Shown here: positions 26,893 through 35,282 of the stretch, in pieces | Position numbering within the stretch: position 1 is the stretch's first letter | How the letters are laid out: the number at the start of each line of letters is the position of its first letter | Assembly: GCA_947166355.1 (NCBI GenBank) | Contig: CAMVDX010000007.1 | Span: forward strand, 1-64,000 | Source: an uncultured Treponema sp. | GTDB taxonomy: Bacteria; Spirochaetota; Spirochaetia; Treponematales; Treponemataceae | DNA: 64,000 nucleotides | Direction: 5' to 3' | Notes under the pieces: model-generated | What the model was told of the DNA's origin: nothing | Database searches by the model: none | What the model saw: the letters and a program-made list of their open reading frames with translations, nothing else | Position numbers and translations under genes: made by a program

Positions 26893-29523
26893 TTATAATA
26901 TTGAATCTACGAGTTCTTTAAATTCAGGGTCTTGAATTATATTTGTATATTTGAGATTTTCAGAAATGCTGTATACGCCGTCAGTTTCTATAATAACGTC
27001 ATCTGAAGAAACGGCATCTTCCAGTTCCGGGATATCAGCTTCAAAGTTATCTGCAAAATCTGTAAGACTAAAAGCCGGATTTCCATATTCTATCTGAACC
27101 TCTTCTGTCAGGTCAGAAACCTCTTCTTCCATTTCAGTAATTTCTTCTGCAGATTCAGAGCTCTCTTCTTCTGATACTTCAACTTCTACATCTTCTTCGA
27201 CAGATTCTTCAGATGCTTCAGCTTCTACAGTTTCTTCAGTAACTTCCGGTTCAACAACTTCTTTGAGTTCTGCAGTCTCTTTCTGTTCATCAGTTTCATT
27301 CTGCTCAGCATTTTTTTTCGGTTCTTCGTAGTCTGGCAGTGGATATACTGTTACATTAATTATATCTGATTCTAAGAATTGATCCTCGAGAGTTGTCGCT
27401 TTTGGAATAACAATTCCACCACCCAGACAAAGCTCTTCTGCATAGAGGTTGTCGGTATTGGCAAACTTTTCTGAAGCAAAATATGTTTCATTTGATGGAA
27501 CATAATCCAGAGGTCTGCGACTAGCTATACTCAGGAAAGGATCATCTTTTGGAGAAGCAGATGGAGCCGGCTCTTCAACTTCTTCCAGTTCTTCAAGCTC
27601 TTCGACATCTTCAGCATCATCGAGTTCTTCGACTTCATCCAGTTCTTCTACTTCGTCGAGTTCTTCAACATCTTCAGCTTCATCGGCTTCTTCATCGAGT
27701 TCTTCTACTTCGTCTAAATCTTTCGCAGCTTCAACAGGCTCTTCATCGAGTTCTTCTATCTCATCAATTTCTTCTGCTGTTTCAGCCGGCTCTTCTTCAA
27801 GCTCCTCAACATCTTCAGCATCGTCAAGTTCTTCTACTTCGTCTAAATCCTCTACTTCGTCTAAATCTTCAACCGCTTCTACTTCGTCGGCCTCTTCTGA
27901 AAGTTCCTCAACCTCGTCTAAATCCTCTACTTCGTCGAGCTCTTCTGCATCTTCAACATCTTCCGCAAGTTCTTCAACTTCTTCAAGCTCTTCTGCATCT
28001 TCAAGCTCTTCAACTTCATCAACTGATTTACCTTTGGCCACAACTGCCCCGGTCGAAGCCGCAACACCAGCAGCTACGCCCGCAACCGCATTTACAATAT
28101 TTTTGCTCTGAAGAACCTCTTCAAGTACACGGCGGATTTCTGCAATTGAAGCTCCCGTAAGCTCTGCCGCGCCCACCGAATTACCGCTGTTTTGCGCAGC
28201 AACAGAACTCTGAGAATTTATAGTGCCAGAGTTTGCCCCCGAGCTCTCAGCCTTAGCCTCGAAAATTGCGAATATTTCATCCCAGTTTTTATCAAGATAT
28301 TCTGAAAGCTCTTTGCGGCGTTTTTTTGAATGGACATGAAGGCTCTTTATAATCTCGCTGCTCAAATCATTTTTGCGGCCACGGAGCTGACGTGCGATGT
28401 CTGTCCATTCACGTTTTTCCTTTCCATCTATATAATTTTCAATAATTCCAAGCTGAAGCTTTTTAATTCGCTTTTGGAGTGTAACAACCGGATCACGGAA
28501 GAAGCTGAAAATCAAAAATATAATCAGAAGCATTGAAATGAAAATGCTTACATAAATGAGAATTCGTATTTCTTTTGAAAGTTCAAAGCTGCTTGCCGGA
28601 TAAACTGCACTAATGCTAAGCTTGCCGCTGCGATTACTTGAAAGAGCAACGTAGAATCCGCCATCAGGCTTTTCCAAAAGCTTTTCCAGCTGAGAAGAAG
28701 AAGTTTTATTTTTCCAGTATTTTCTTACAGGCTCTTCAAAGGCCTTTTTTTCGCCATAAGGAAGATTGAAAATAAATCCACCGGAATAATCAGAATCAGA
28801 AATAAAAGCTACACTCTGTCCAAGTGGAATAACTTCGCGATTATTCAGCTCTGCTTCAATTGTATTGGTATTCAGATAAAACAGTGCAACGCCAGAATAA
28901 ATGCCGTCTACCCAGCAGAAAGGCACGCTTAAAATAATCCGCGCCCTGTCCTGGTCAAAAAGCAGCACGGACTTAGTTTCGCTTACGATTTTTTCCAGAT
29001 TTTCAAATGGAATTTCTGAGGAATCCTTTACGATGTCACCGTAATTTTTATAGAGTTTGGAAATTCCATTCTGTTTAAGCAGATCTGTATCATCAAAAGA
29101 ACTGTAATGAACGTTTTTGCCGTTTTTATCTACAATTCTGATGCCGTTAAGGGCCGGAATATCTGCAAAAAGCTGCTCGGTAAGCTTTCGGCGCGCAGTT
29201 ACGTCGCTTTCTGATGCGTTCTGCACGTAAAAACTGCGCACAGAGGCATTTTTTACCCAGGCATTTTCGCCTTTTTCCGTTAAATTGAGAATCTCCGTAA
29301 TGTAAGAATCGCAGCCTTCAGAAATCCTGTCTAGTTGTGCGGTGTTTTCTGCAATTTTTGCCTGCGCATAGAACCGGGTTTCGAGCTCATTAAAGAGCTT
29401 TTGGTTCAACGAAAGAACAAAAACCGCAAACAAGCCTATTGCAACAAGCAGGCTGAAAGCAATCTTCTGGCCAGAAGTCATTTTTACCCATATATTATCG
29501 GCAGATGGGGGCGATTTCTTCAA
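26893..29523 (-). CDS. Membrane sensor-like protein with long acidic repeat tail
   Basis: The product is up to 876 aa. A transmembrane helix near residues 18-40 and a second near 325-345 bracket a ~280-residue extracytoplasmic region of Cache-like size. A cytoplasmic coiled/basic stretch follows (to ~420), then an Ala/Gly-rich helix. About 170 residues of acidic hexapeptide-like repeats built on ELDEVE/DLDEVEEL come next, and a second Glu-rich stretch lies near the C-terminus. No HAMP, kinase, GGDEF or MCP signalling domain is visible. The frame opens at TTG 29523, which lacks a ribosome-binding site because repeats have inserted just upstream; ATG at residue 15 is an alternative start. Function unknown. 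Confidence 0.7.
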   Translation of the reverse strand: MKKSPPSADNIWVKMTSGQKIAFSLLVAIGLFAVFVLSLNQKLFNELETRFYAQAKIAENTAQLDRISEGCDSYITEILNLTEKGENAWVKNASVRSFYVQNASESDVTARRKLTEQLFADIPALNGIRIVDKNGKNVHYSSFDDTDLLKQNGISKLYKNYGDIVKDSSEIPFENLEKIVSETKSVLLFDQDRARIILSVPFCWVDGIYSGVALFYLNTNTIEAELNNREVIPLGQSVAFISDSDYSGGFIFNLPYGEKKAFEEPVRKYWKNKTSSSQLEKLLEKPDGGFYVALSSNRSGKLSISAVYPASSFELSKEIRILIYVSIFISMLLIIFLIFSFFRDPVVTLQKRIKKLQLGIIENYIDGKEKREWTDIARQLRGRKNDLSSEIIKSLHVHSKKRRKELSEYLDKNWDEIFAIFEAKAESSGANSGTINSQSSVAAQNSGNSVGAAELTGASIAEIRRVLEEVLQSKNIVNAVAGVAAGVAASTGAVVAKGKSVDEVEELEDAEELEEVEELAEDVEDAEELDEVEDLDEVEELSEEADEVEAVEDLDEVEDLDEVEELDDAEDVEELEEEPAETAEEIDEIEELDEEPVEAAKDLDEVEELDEEADEAEDVEELDEVEELDEVEELDDAEDVEELEELEEVEEPAPSASPKDDPFLSIASRRPLDYVPSNETYFASEKFANTDNLYAEELCLGGGIVIPKATTLEDQFLESDIINVTVYPLPDYEEPKKNAEQNETDEQKETAELKEVVEPEVTEETVEAEASEESVEEDVEVEVSEEESSESAEEITEMEEEVSDLTEEVQIEYGNPAFSLTDFADNFEADIPELEDAVSSDDVIIETDGVYSISENLKYTNIIQDPEFKELVDSIL

Positions 29524-29561
29524 TTGCTTCGATAAAAATCTAATGAGCTTCCGCGGTGGTT

Positions 29562-29640
29562 GTCATTGCGAGGAGCGGCAGCGACGTGGCAATCCACCGG
29601 TTGCAATGGATTGCTTCGCCTGTGGCTCGCAATTACGGGG
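29562..29640. repeat. REP-like palindrome (ATTGCGAGGAG family)
   Basis: One full unit, GTCATTGCGAGGAG ... GGCTCGCAATTACGG, directly adjoining MITE copy 2. Confidence 0.85.
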
Positions 29641-29642
29641 GC

Positions 29643-29857
29643 CAGGGCTTCCGCATTATAAAACAAAATTCTGAAAACATGGCTTCCGGTCACGGCTTCG
29701 TGGTACAAAACCGCGCAATAATGCGCTACACGCTTTTTGTGGTATAGAAACTATTACACCTGCCGCTTACGCGGCAGCCACAAAAAGAGTGTTTTTGTAC
29801 CACGCCCCGCTCCCTCGCGCCAAGATTACGTAAATCTTTTATAATGCGGAAGCCCTG
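29643..29857 (+). mobile_element. 215-bp MITE, copy 2
   Basis: Exact terminal inverted repeats CAGGGCTTCCGCATTATAA. Nearly identical inside to copy 3. The direct repeat CGATTTCTTCA (29512-29522 and 29859-29869) flanks the MITE together with the adjoining REP unit, not the MITE alone. The insertion lies in the divergent promoter region of the sensor-like gene and hflX. Confidence 0.88.
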
Positions 29858-29923
29858 CCGATTTCTTCACTCCTCGTCGAAATTATTTGCGGAATGGGCG
29901 GTTATGGGTTAAACTTATGGACG

Positions 29924-31162
29924 ATGATTGATGTAGAGAAAGAAGAACAGGCTGTGCCGAGAGCTCTGCTCGTTGGTGAGCCTGGCAATAATTTACAGGA
30001 ACTCAAGGGTCTCGTGCTCACACTTGGCATGGACGTAGTTCAGCGCCTCACCTTAAACCGAATGGAAGTTCATCCGGCATACGGAATCGGCAAGGGAAAA
30101 GCTCAGGAAATTGCCGAGCTCGCAAAACAGATAGAAGCCGACTGCATTATTTTCGACTTCAATCTGGAACCGCGTAAGCAGCGAAACTGGGAAGAGCTGT
30201 CAGGAATCTCCTGCTTTGACCGCCAGGAAGTAATCATCCGCATTTTTGGACAGCGTGCACAGACAAAAGAAGCCGTTTTACAGGTTGAACTGGCCAGACT
30301 TTCCTACTCACTCCCGCGCCTTGCACACATGAACAAGGATTTTGCCCGTCAGCGTGGTGGAGCCTTTGGTGCAAAGGGTGCCGGAGAAACTCAGCTTGAG
30401 CTCGACCAGCGTTTAGTCCGCGAAAAAATCAGTGCAATCAAAAAAGAGCTTGCAGAAATTGAACTCAACCGCAAGACCCAGCGCAAGCAGCGCGACAAAA
30501 TGCCTTCCTGCGCGCTCGTCGGATATACAAACGCCGGAAAATCTTCTCTGCTGAATGCACTTACCGGAGCCGATGCCTACGTAGAGAACAAGCTTTTTGC
30601 AACCCTCGACCCGCTTACAAGAAAACTGCCTCTCAACGAAAGCGCCGGCGTTCTTATGACCGACACGGTTGGCTTTATCAGCAATCTTCCTCATCACCTT
30701 ATTGATGCATTTAAATCTACTCTGGAAGAAGCCGTTTACGCAGACCTTCTGCTTCTGGTGCTGGATTCTTCTGATCCGGAAGCGGAAGCACAATATGATA
30801 CGGTTTGCTCTGTTCTGGAGGATATTGGAGCAGATAAAAATCCGCGCCTCATTCTATTGAATAAAATTGATAAGGCAGAAGACGAGCATCACACTCTGCA
30901 AAAGCTGCGCCTGAAGTTCCCTGATGCAATTTTAATCAGTGCAAAAGAAGAAACCGGCTTTCTTGACCTCAAAACAAAGATTTACGAGCTTCTTTACGGC
31001 GATGTTGCTGATTATGTGCTTCCGGTTACTCAGGCGGTGCTCATAAACGAGCTGAAAAAAGCCGGCTGTATAGAAAAAGAAGAATGGCTTGATGACGGAG
31101 TTCACATTACTGCCCGCGCAACAGGCCGTCTTGCAGCCCTGCTTTCTCCTTTTGCAAAATAG
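29924..31162 (+). CDS. hflX: Ribosome-associated GTPase HflX
   Basis: The product is about 412 aa. HflX splits stalled or stressed 70S ribosomes. N-terminal HflX domain: GIGKGKAQEIAELA and FDFNLEPRKQRNWEE; then the glycine-rich AKGAGETQLELDQR helix region; then the G domain with G1 GYTNAGKSS, G3 DTVGF, G4 NKID and G5 SAKEE. The frame also contains an earlier ATG at 29894; neither start has a clear SD, and the extra ten residues do not look like the family. MITE copy 2 ends 66 bp upstream of the chosen start. Confidence 0.93.
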   Translation: MIDVEKEEQAVPRALLVGEPGNNLQELKGLVLTLGMDVVQRLTLNRMEVHPAYGIGKGKAQEIAELAKQIEADCIIFDFNLEPRKQRNWEELSGISCFDRQEVIIRIFGQRAQTKEAVLQVELARLSYSLPRLAHMNKDFARQRGGAFGAKGAGETQLELDQRLVREKISAIKKELAEIELNRKTQRKQRDKMPSCALVGYTNAGKSSLLNALTGADAYVENKLFATLDPLTRKLPLNESAGVLMTDTVGFISNLPHHLIDAFKSTLEEAVYADLLLLVLDSSDPEAEAQYDTVCSVLEDIGADKNPRLILLNKIDKAEDEHHTLQKLRLKFPDAILISAKEETGFLDLKTKIYELLYGDVADYVLPVTQAVLINELKKAGCIEKEEWLDDGVHITARATGRLAALLSPFAK

Positions 31163-31169
31163 CTCTATA

Positions 31170-31709
31170 ATGAAACTCATGAATATCAAAAGCGAAAAGA
31201 GCAATAACAGTGGCGTCAATAACAGCGAAAACGCCTTTCTCAATAAAATCCTCCTCGTTATAATTGCAGTTCTTTTATTTATAATTCTTTCTGGGACTAT
31301 TGCGGTCCTTGCAGGCAAAAAAAAGCAGACTCCCGAGGTTCTTATTTCTCAGGGTAAGGCTGTTTCGCTTATGGCGCCCTCAAATACTGACGAAGTTTCT
31401 TACTTTGAACTTGGAACTCTGCGGATTTCTACAGCACAGGCCGATTCAGACGAAGGCGGCAGTTTAATGGTACTTTCGCCCTGGCTCGCCTACCCTGCCG
31501 GAGACACGGTGTTTTTTGAAGAGCTTTCTCGAAAAAGCGGTGCGATGAAGGGGATTTTTCAGGCATATTTTTCTGCACGTACAAAAAATCAGCTTTTGAC
31601 CGAAACTGAAGAAAAAATTGAACAGATTATAAAGCAAGAAATCAACGCAGACCTTGCCCTCGGCCAGATCAGCGACATCTATTTTACAGATTATCTGTTT
31701 CTGGAATAG
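31170..31709 (+). CDS. FliL-like membrane protein
   Basis: This 179-aa protein has one transmembrane segment near residues 28-48 (LLVIIAVLLFIILSGTIAVLA) and a periplasmic domain. The C-terminal ~80 residues fit FliL: FFEELSRKSGAMKGIFQAYF, LLTETEEKIEQIIKQEIN and GQISDIYFTDYLF. FliL surrounds stator units at the flagellar motor. No other flagellar gene is nearby, so this is an isolated or paralogous copy. ATG 31170 is 8 nt after the hflX stop codon; co-transcription is likely. Confidence 0.7.
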   Translation: MKLMNIKSEKSNNSGVNNSENAFLNKILLVIIAVLLFIILSGTIAVLAGKKKQTPEVLISQGKAVSLMAPSNTDEVSYFELGTLRISTAQADSDEGGSLMVLSPWLAYPAGDTVFFEELSRKSGAMKGIFQAYFSARTKNQLLTETEEKIEQIIKQEINADLALGQISDIYFTDYLFLE

Positions 31710-31748
31710 GCACATCACTGCAAGAATCACCAAGGGCTTTCCGCACGG

Positions 31749-31963
31749 CAGGGCTTCCGCATTATAAAACGAATTTGAGAAAACATGGCTTCCGGTCGCG
31801 GCTTCGTGGTACAAAACCGCGCAATAATGCGCTACACGCTTTTTGTGGTATAGAAACTATTACACCTGCCGCTTACGCGGCAGCCACAAAAAGAGTGTTT
31901 TTGTACCACGCCCCGCTCCCTCGCGCCAAGATTACGTAAATCTTTTATAATGCGGAAGCCCTG
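31749..31963 (+). mobile_element. 215-bp MITE, copy 3, with perfect 10-bp target duplication
   Basis: Exact terminal inverted repeats CAGGGCTTCCGCATTATAA. The direct repeat TTCCGCACGG abuts both ends (31739-31748 and 31964-31973). Very similar throughout to copy 2. It defines the element's boundaries cleanly. Confidence 0.93.
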
Positions 31964-31984
31964 TTCCGCACGGCAATCTAACCC

Positions 31985-32012
31985 TTACATTTTTAACAAA
32001 AAGTTATATAAT
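31985..32012 (+). promoter_or_regulatory. Promoter giving a leaderless GT4 mRNA
   Basis: TTACAT (31985-31990), 16-bp spacer, TATAAT (32007-32012), 6 nt to ATG 32019, with no Shine-Dalgarno. It starts about 20 bp after MITE copy 3. Confidence 0.65.
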
Positions 32013-32018
32013 GATTTT

Positions 32019-33233
32019 ATGACTATTGCGCTTTTTTCAGACAGTTATCTTCCAACCAAATCCGGAATTGTAACCGTCGTTGTTCAGCTTCAGGAACAGT
32101 TAAAAAAAATGGGACACAGGGTTATTCTTGTTACCGTTGAAACCACAGACGAATACGAAACCTACGACCCCGATATTTACCGCGTACATTCTGTTGCGCT
32201 TGGTCTCGGCACAGACCAGTTTGTTGGTATTCCGGCTATGCATCCGCTTATTCATTTCTTAAAAGATGCAGGAGTTCAACTGATTCACTGCCACACAGAA
32301 TTTGGAATCGGTAAGGCAGGACTGCGTGCCGCTCACGTTCTTAAAATTCCTGCAATCTGTACTACTCACACAATGTGGACTGATTTTTATAAATATTACC
32401 TTTCATTCGGCAAAATCATTTCTCCAAAAATCATAAACGGAATAATGAAAAAATATTACGGAAAGTTCAATTCCCTGATTGGTGTTTCCACAAAAGCCCG
32501 CAACTATTTTAAGCAGCCGGGAATGCTTCCAGACATGCCTTCTGTAATAATTCCAAATGCAATTGATAAAGAAAAATTCCAGAAAAATCATATCAATGAA
32601 GAGCAGAAACTTGCACTGAGGGAATCTTATGGTATAAAGCCTGATGAAATAATGATGATTTTTGTCGGACGAATCGGCGAGGAAAAACGAGTTTTTGAGC
32701 TTCTGCAGGTTTGTCAGAATGTAATCAGAAAAAACAACAAAATCAAAATGGTCTTTGTAGGCAACGGACCTGCTTATGATGATATGCTCGACAAGGCTGC
32801 TCCGAAAATTGCCACAAAGCAGATTATTTTTACAGGCTTTATTGAATGGACAAAGGTAAGCGAATATTACGAAAGCGCAGACCTCTTTGTCACAACCTCG
32901 CTTTCTGAAATGCACTCCATGACAATTCTGGAAGCGCAGCTTTCGGGACTTCCGATTATTGTGCGCCGTGATGAAAGTTATTTTGATTCTGTATTTGACG
33001 GTGAAAACGGCTATCTTACAGACTCAGAAGAAGAAATGGAACAGCGCATTCTGGAGCTTGCGTCAGACCGCGAAAAGCTTAAAGCCTTTGGAAAACGCAG
33101 CCTTGAAATTACCAAGCGTTTTACAATTGAGTCTCACATCAAAAAGACGATAAAGGTTTACGAGGAAGTAATGAAAGCCTACCCTCGCAGAATTAATGAT
33201 ATAGAAGTAATGAAAGAAATAGAGGATTATTAA
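32019..33233 (+). CDS. GT4-family glycosyltransferase (diacylglycerol-glucosyltransferase-like)
   Basis: This 404-aa GT-B enzyme starts FSDSYLPTKSGIVTVVVQL, typical of GT4 enzymes acting on diacylglycerol or similar lipids. The C-terminal domain has VGRIGEEKRVFELL and the EMHSMTILEA E-x7-E motif that binds the sugar nucleotide. It probably acts at the inner face of the membrane in glycolipid or surface-glycan synthesis; the substrate is not determinable. I start at ATG 32019 because upstream in-frame codons lie in the MITE flank and a promoter precedes this ATG. Confidence 0.82.
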   Translation: MTIALFSDSYLPTKSGIVTVVVQLQEQLKKMGHRVILVTVETTDEYETYDPDIYRVHSVALGLGTDQFVGIPAMHPLIHFLKDAGVQLIHCHTEFGIGKAGLRAAHVLKIPAICTTHTMWTDFYKYYLSFGKIISPKIINGIMKKYYGKFNSLIGVSTKARNYFKQPGMLPDMPSVIIPNAIDKEKFQKNHINEEQKLALRESYGIKPDEIMMIFVGRIGEEKRVFELLQVCQNVIRKNNKIKMVFVGNGPAYDDMLDKAAPKIATKQIIFTGFIEWTKVSEYYESADLFVTTSLSEMHSMTILEAQLSGLPIIVRRDESYFDSVFDGENGYLTDSEEEMEQRILELASDREKLKAFGKRSLEITKRFTIESHIKKTIKVYEEVMKAYPRRINDIEVMKEIEDY

Positions 33234-33235
33234 TC

Positions 33236-33302
33236 AGATGGTTGAGTTTATCGAAACCACCAGCAATAATCAGGAGTGATTTCGACAGGCTCAATCACCA
33301 CA
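33236..33302. repeat. GGTTGAG/TCGAAACC-family repeat
   Basis: Two inverted units (GGTTGAGTTTATCGAAACC and ATTTCGACAGGCTCAATCACC) lie in the gap before pepF. Confidence 0.8.
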
Positions 33303-33319
33303 ATTCAGGAGAAATAAAA

Positions 33320-35137
33320 ATGTGTGCAAAAACTATACCTGCAAGAAAAGACGTACCTGCAAAGGACAAATGGGATTTATCTTCAATTTATAAATCTGAT
33401 GATGAATGGGAAGCAGCCTTAAAATCGCTGCCGGAGCTTACAAAAAAAGCGGCCGCTTATAAAGGCCGGCTCGGAGAATCTGCCGAAACTCTGCTTGCTG
33501 CCCTCAAGGAGCTGGAAGCAGTAAATCTCACGATGGAAACCGTTCTTCATTATGCTTCTCTCCAGCATGAAGCTGATGAAGATGATACTGCTGCAACCGA
33601 CCGTTACGGCCGTGCAATGATGGCTTACACGCAGATGCAGGCAGAACTCAGCTTTGTTGATCCTGAAATTCAGGAAATTGATGAAACAAAGCTCCGCAGC
33701 TGGATGATTCGGGCAGACTTCCTGAATTATTTTATTTATATAGATAAACTTTTACATTTTAAGCCATACATCCTTAGTGAAAAGGAAGAACGCATTCTTT
33801 CTCTTGCAATGCAGCCTGCTCAGACTGCCGAAACTGCCTTTAGCGTGCTTACAAATGTTGATATGAACAAAACCTTTGGTACAGTAACTGAAGATGGCGA
33901 AGAAAAGCAGCTTACAGAAACAACCTGGGGACTTTTTATGCATTCTCAGGACAGAAAGGTTCGTGAAGAAGCTTACAAAAAGTTCTATGCAAAATACGAA
34001 GAGCACCAGAACACTATTGCCGCGCTCTATGCCGGCTCCGTAAACCAGGACGTTTTCAGCATGCGCGCCCGCGGCTACAAGAGCTCCCTCGAACAGGCAC
34101 TTTACGGCAACAAGGTTCCAACCGCCGTTTACCATAACTTAATAGACTGCGTTCACAAAAACCTTCCCGCACTCCACGCCTACTATAAGCTGCGCCGTGA
34201 AGCCCTCGGCCTCGCAGAGGGCGAGCTCCGCCATTACGACGTTTACGTGCCTTTAGTAAAATCAGTTAAAACCACGACATCTTACGAGCAGGCCGTAGAA
34301 ATCTGCCGCGCCGCGCTCGCGCCGCTCGGAACCGAATACACCGACCGCCTTTGCAGCGGACTTCTTGGCGGCTGGGCCGACCGCTACGAAAACATCGGAA
34401 AAAGAAGCGGTGCCTTCAGCTCTGGCTGCTATATCGGCGACCCTTACATTCTCTTAAATTACAACGAAGAAAATATCCGCGATGTGTTTACAATGGCACA
34501 CGAAGGCGGACACAGCATGCACAGCTGGTATGCCGTTCACAATAATCCGTTTATGTGCTACGACTACACAATTTTCGAAGCAGAAGTTGCCTCTACATTC
34601 AATGAAGAACTCGTTTTTGAATATCTTTATAAAAACGCAAAAGATGACGAAATGAAAAAATATCTGCTTTCTATGCGTGCAGACGATATTCTGGCAACCC
34701 TTTACCGCCAGACAATGTTCGCCGAGTTCGAGCTTAAAGCCCATGAGCTTGTAGAAAGCGGCACACCTCTTACCGCAGAACTGCTGCGCAAAACCTACCG
34801 CGAGCTTTTGGAGCTCTACTTTGGTCCTGAAATGACCTTTGAGAGCAACAGCGACATGGAAGGCTTGCGCATTCCGCATTTTTACAGTGCTTTCTACGTT
34901 TACAAGTATGCAACCGGCATCTCTGCCGCCCTTGCTCTTGCAAAGCGCGTAACAAATGGCGGCGACGCAGAACGCGAAGACTACTTTAAGTTCCTTAAGA
35001 GCGGTGGTTCACGCTACCCTATTGAGGCCCTTAAAGTTGCCGGCGTAGATATGGCTCAAACAGAGCCGGTTCAGGCTGCCTGCGATGAGTTCAAAAAAAT
35101 CGTTGCGGATTTGGAAAAACTGTTGCATAATAAATAG
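33320..35137 (+). CDS. pepF: Oligoendopeptidase F
   Basis: This 605-aa M3B zinc metallopeptidase is of normal family length. The catalytic HEXXH is HEGGH in FTMAHEGGHSMHSWY, followed by the family EAEVASTFNEEL segment with the third zinc ligand. It cleaves short cytoplasmic peptides. Start ATG 33320 has AGGAG 8 nt upstream; earlier in-frame codons are repeat sequence. The gene uses more GC-rich codons in its middle than its neighbours. Confidence 0.95.
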   Translation: MCAKTIPARKDVPAKDKWDLSSIYKSDDEWEAALKSLPELTKKAAAYKGRLGESAETLLAALKELEAVNLTMETVLHYASLQHEADEDDTAATDRYGRAMMAYTQMQAELSFVDPEIQEIDETKLRSWMIRADFLNYFIYIDKLLHFKPYILSEKEERILSLAMQPAQTAETAFSVLTNVDMNKTFGTVTEDGEEKQLTETTWGLFMHSQDRKVREEAYKKFYAKYEEHQNTIAALYAGSVNQDVFSMRARGYKSSLEQALYGNKVPTAVYHNLIDCVHKNLPALHAYYKLRREALGLAEGELRHYDVYVPLVKSVKTTTSYEQAVEICRAALAPLGTEYTDRLCSGLLGGWADRYENIGKRSGAFSSGCYIGDPYILLNYNEENIRDVFTMAHEGGHSMHSWYAVHNNPFMCYDYTIFEAEVASTFNEELVFEYLYKNAKDDEMKKYLLSMRADDILATLYRQTMFAEFELKAHELVESGTPLTAELLRKTYRELLELYFGPEMTFESNSDMEGLRIPHFYSAFYVYKYATGISAALALAKRVTNGGDAEREDYFKFLKSGGSRYPIEALKVAGVDMAQTEPVQAACDEFKKIVADLEKLLHNK

Positions 35138-35148
35138 ATACGTTATTA

Positions 35149-35270
35149 ATAGATTGCTTCGCTGCGCTCGCAATGACGGCGGAAGTTGGGTTGTCTGTCG
35201 CTGCGCTCGCAATGACCGAAGCGCATCTGGGTGCCCGTCATTGCGAGGTTGAAAACCGAAGCAATCCATA
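35149..35270. repeat. REP-like palindrome cluster (ATTGCGAGGAG family)
   Basis: Three units: two CTCGCAATGAC right halves and one CGTCATTGCGAGG left half. They lie between pepF and the GGDEF gene. Confidence 0.85.
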
Positions 35271-35282
35271 AAACTATTATTT

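Noticed and set aside
27549-28160. Plus-strand open frame of about 200 codons, rich in Leu, Gln, His and Arg
   Set aside because: It is the antisense reading of the acidic repeat in the sensor-like gene; it has repeat-driven composition and no ribosome-binding site.
31950-32018. Upstream extension of the GT4 gene
   Set aside because: The first 23 codons lie in the MITE end and promoter region; TATAAT precedes ATG 32019 by 6 nt.
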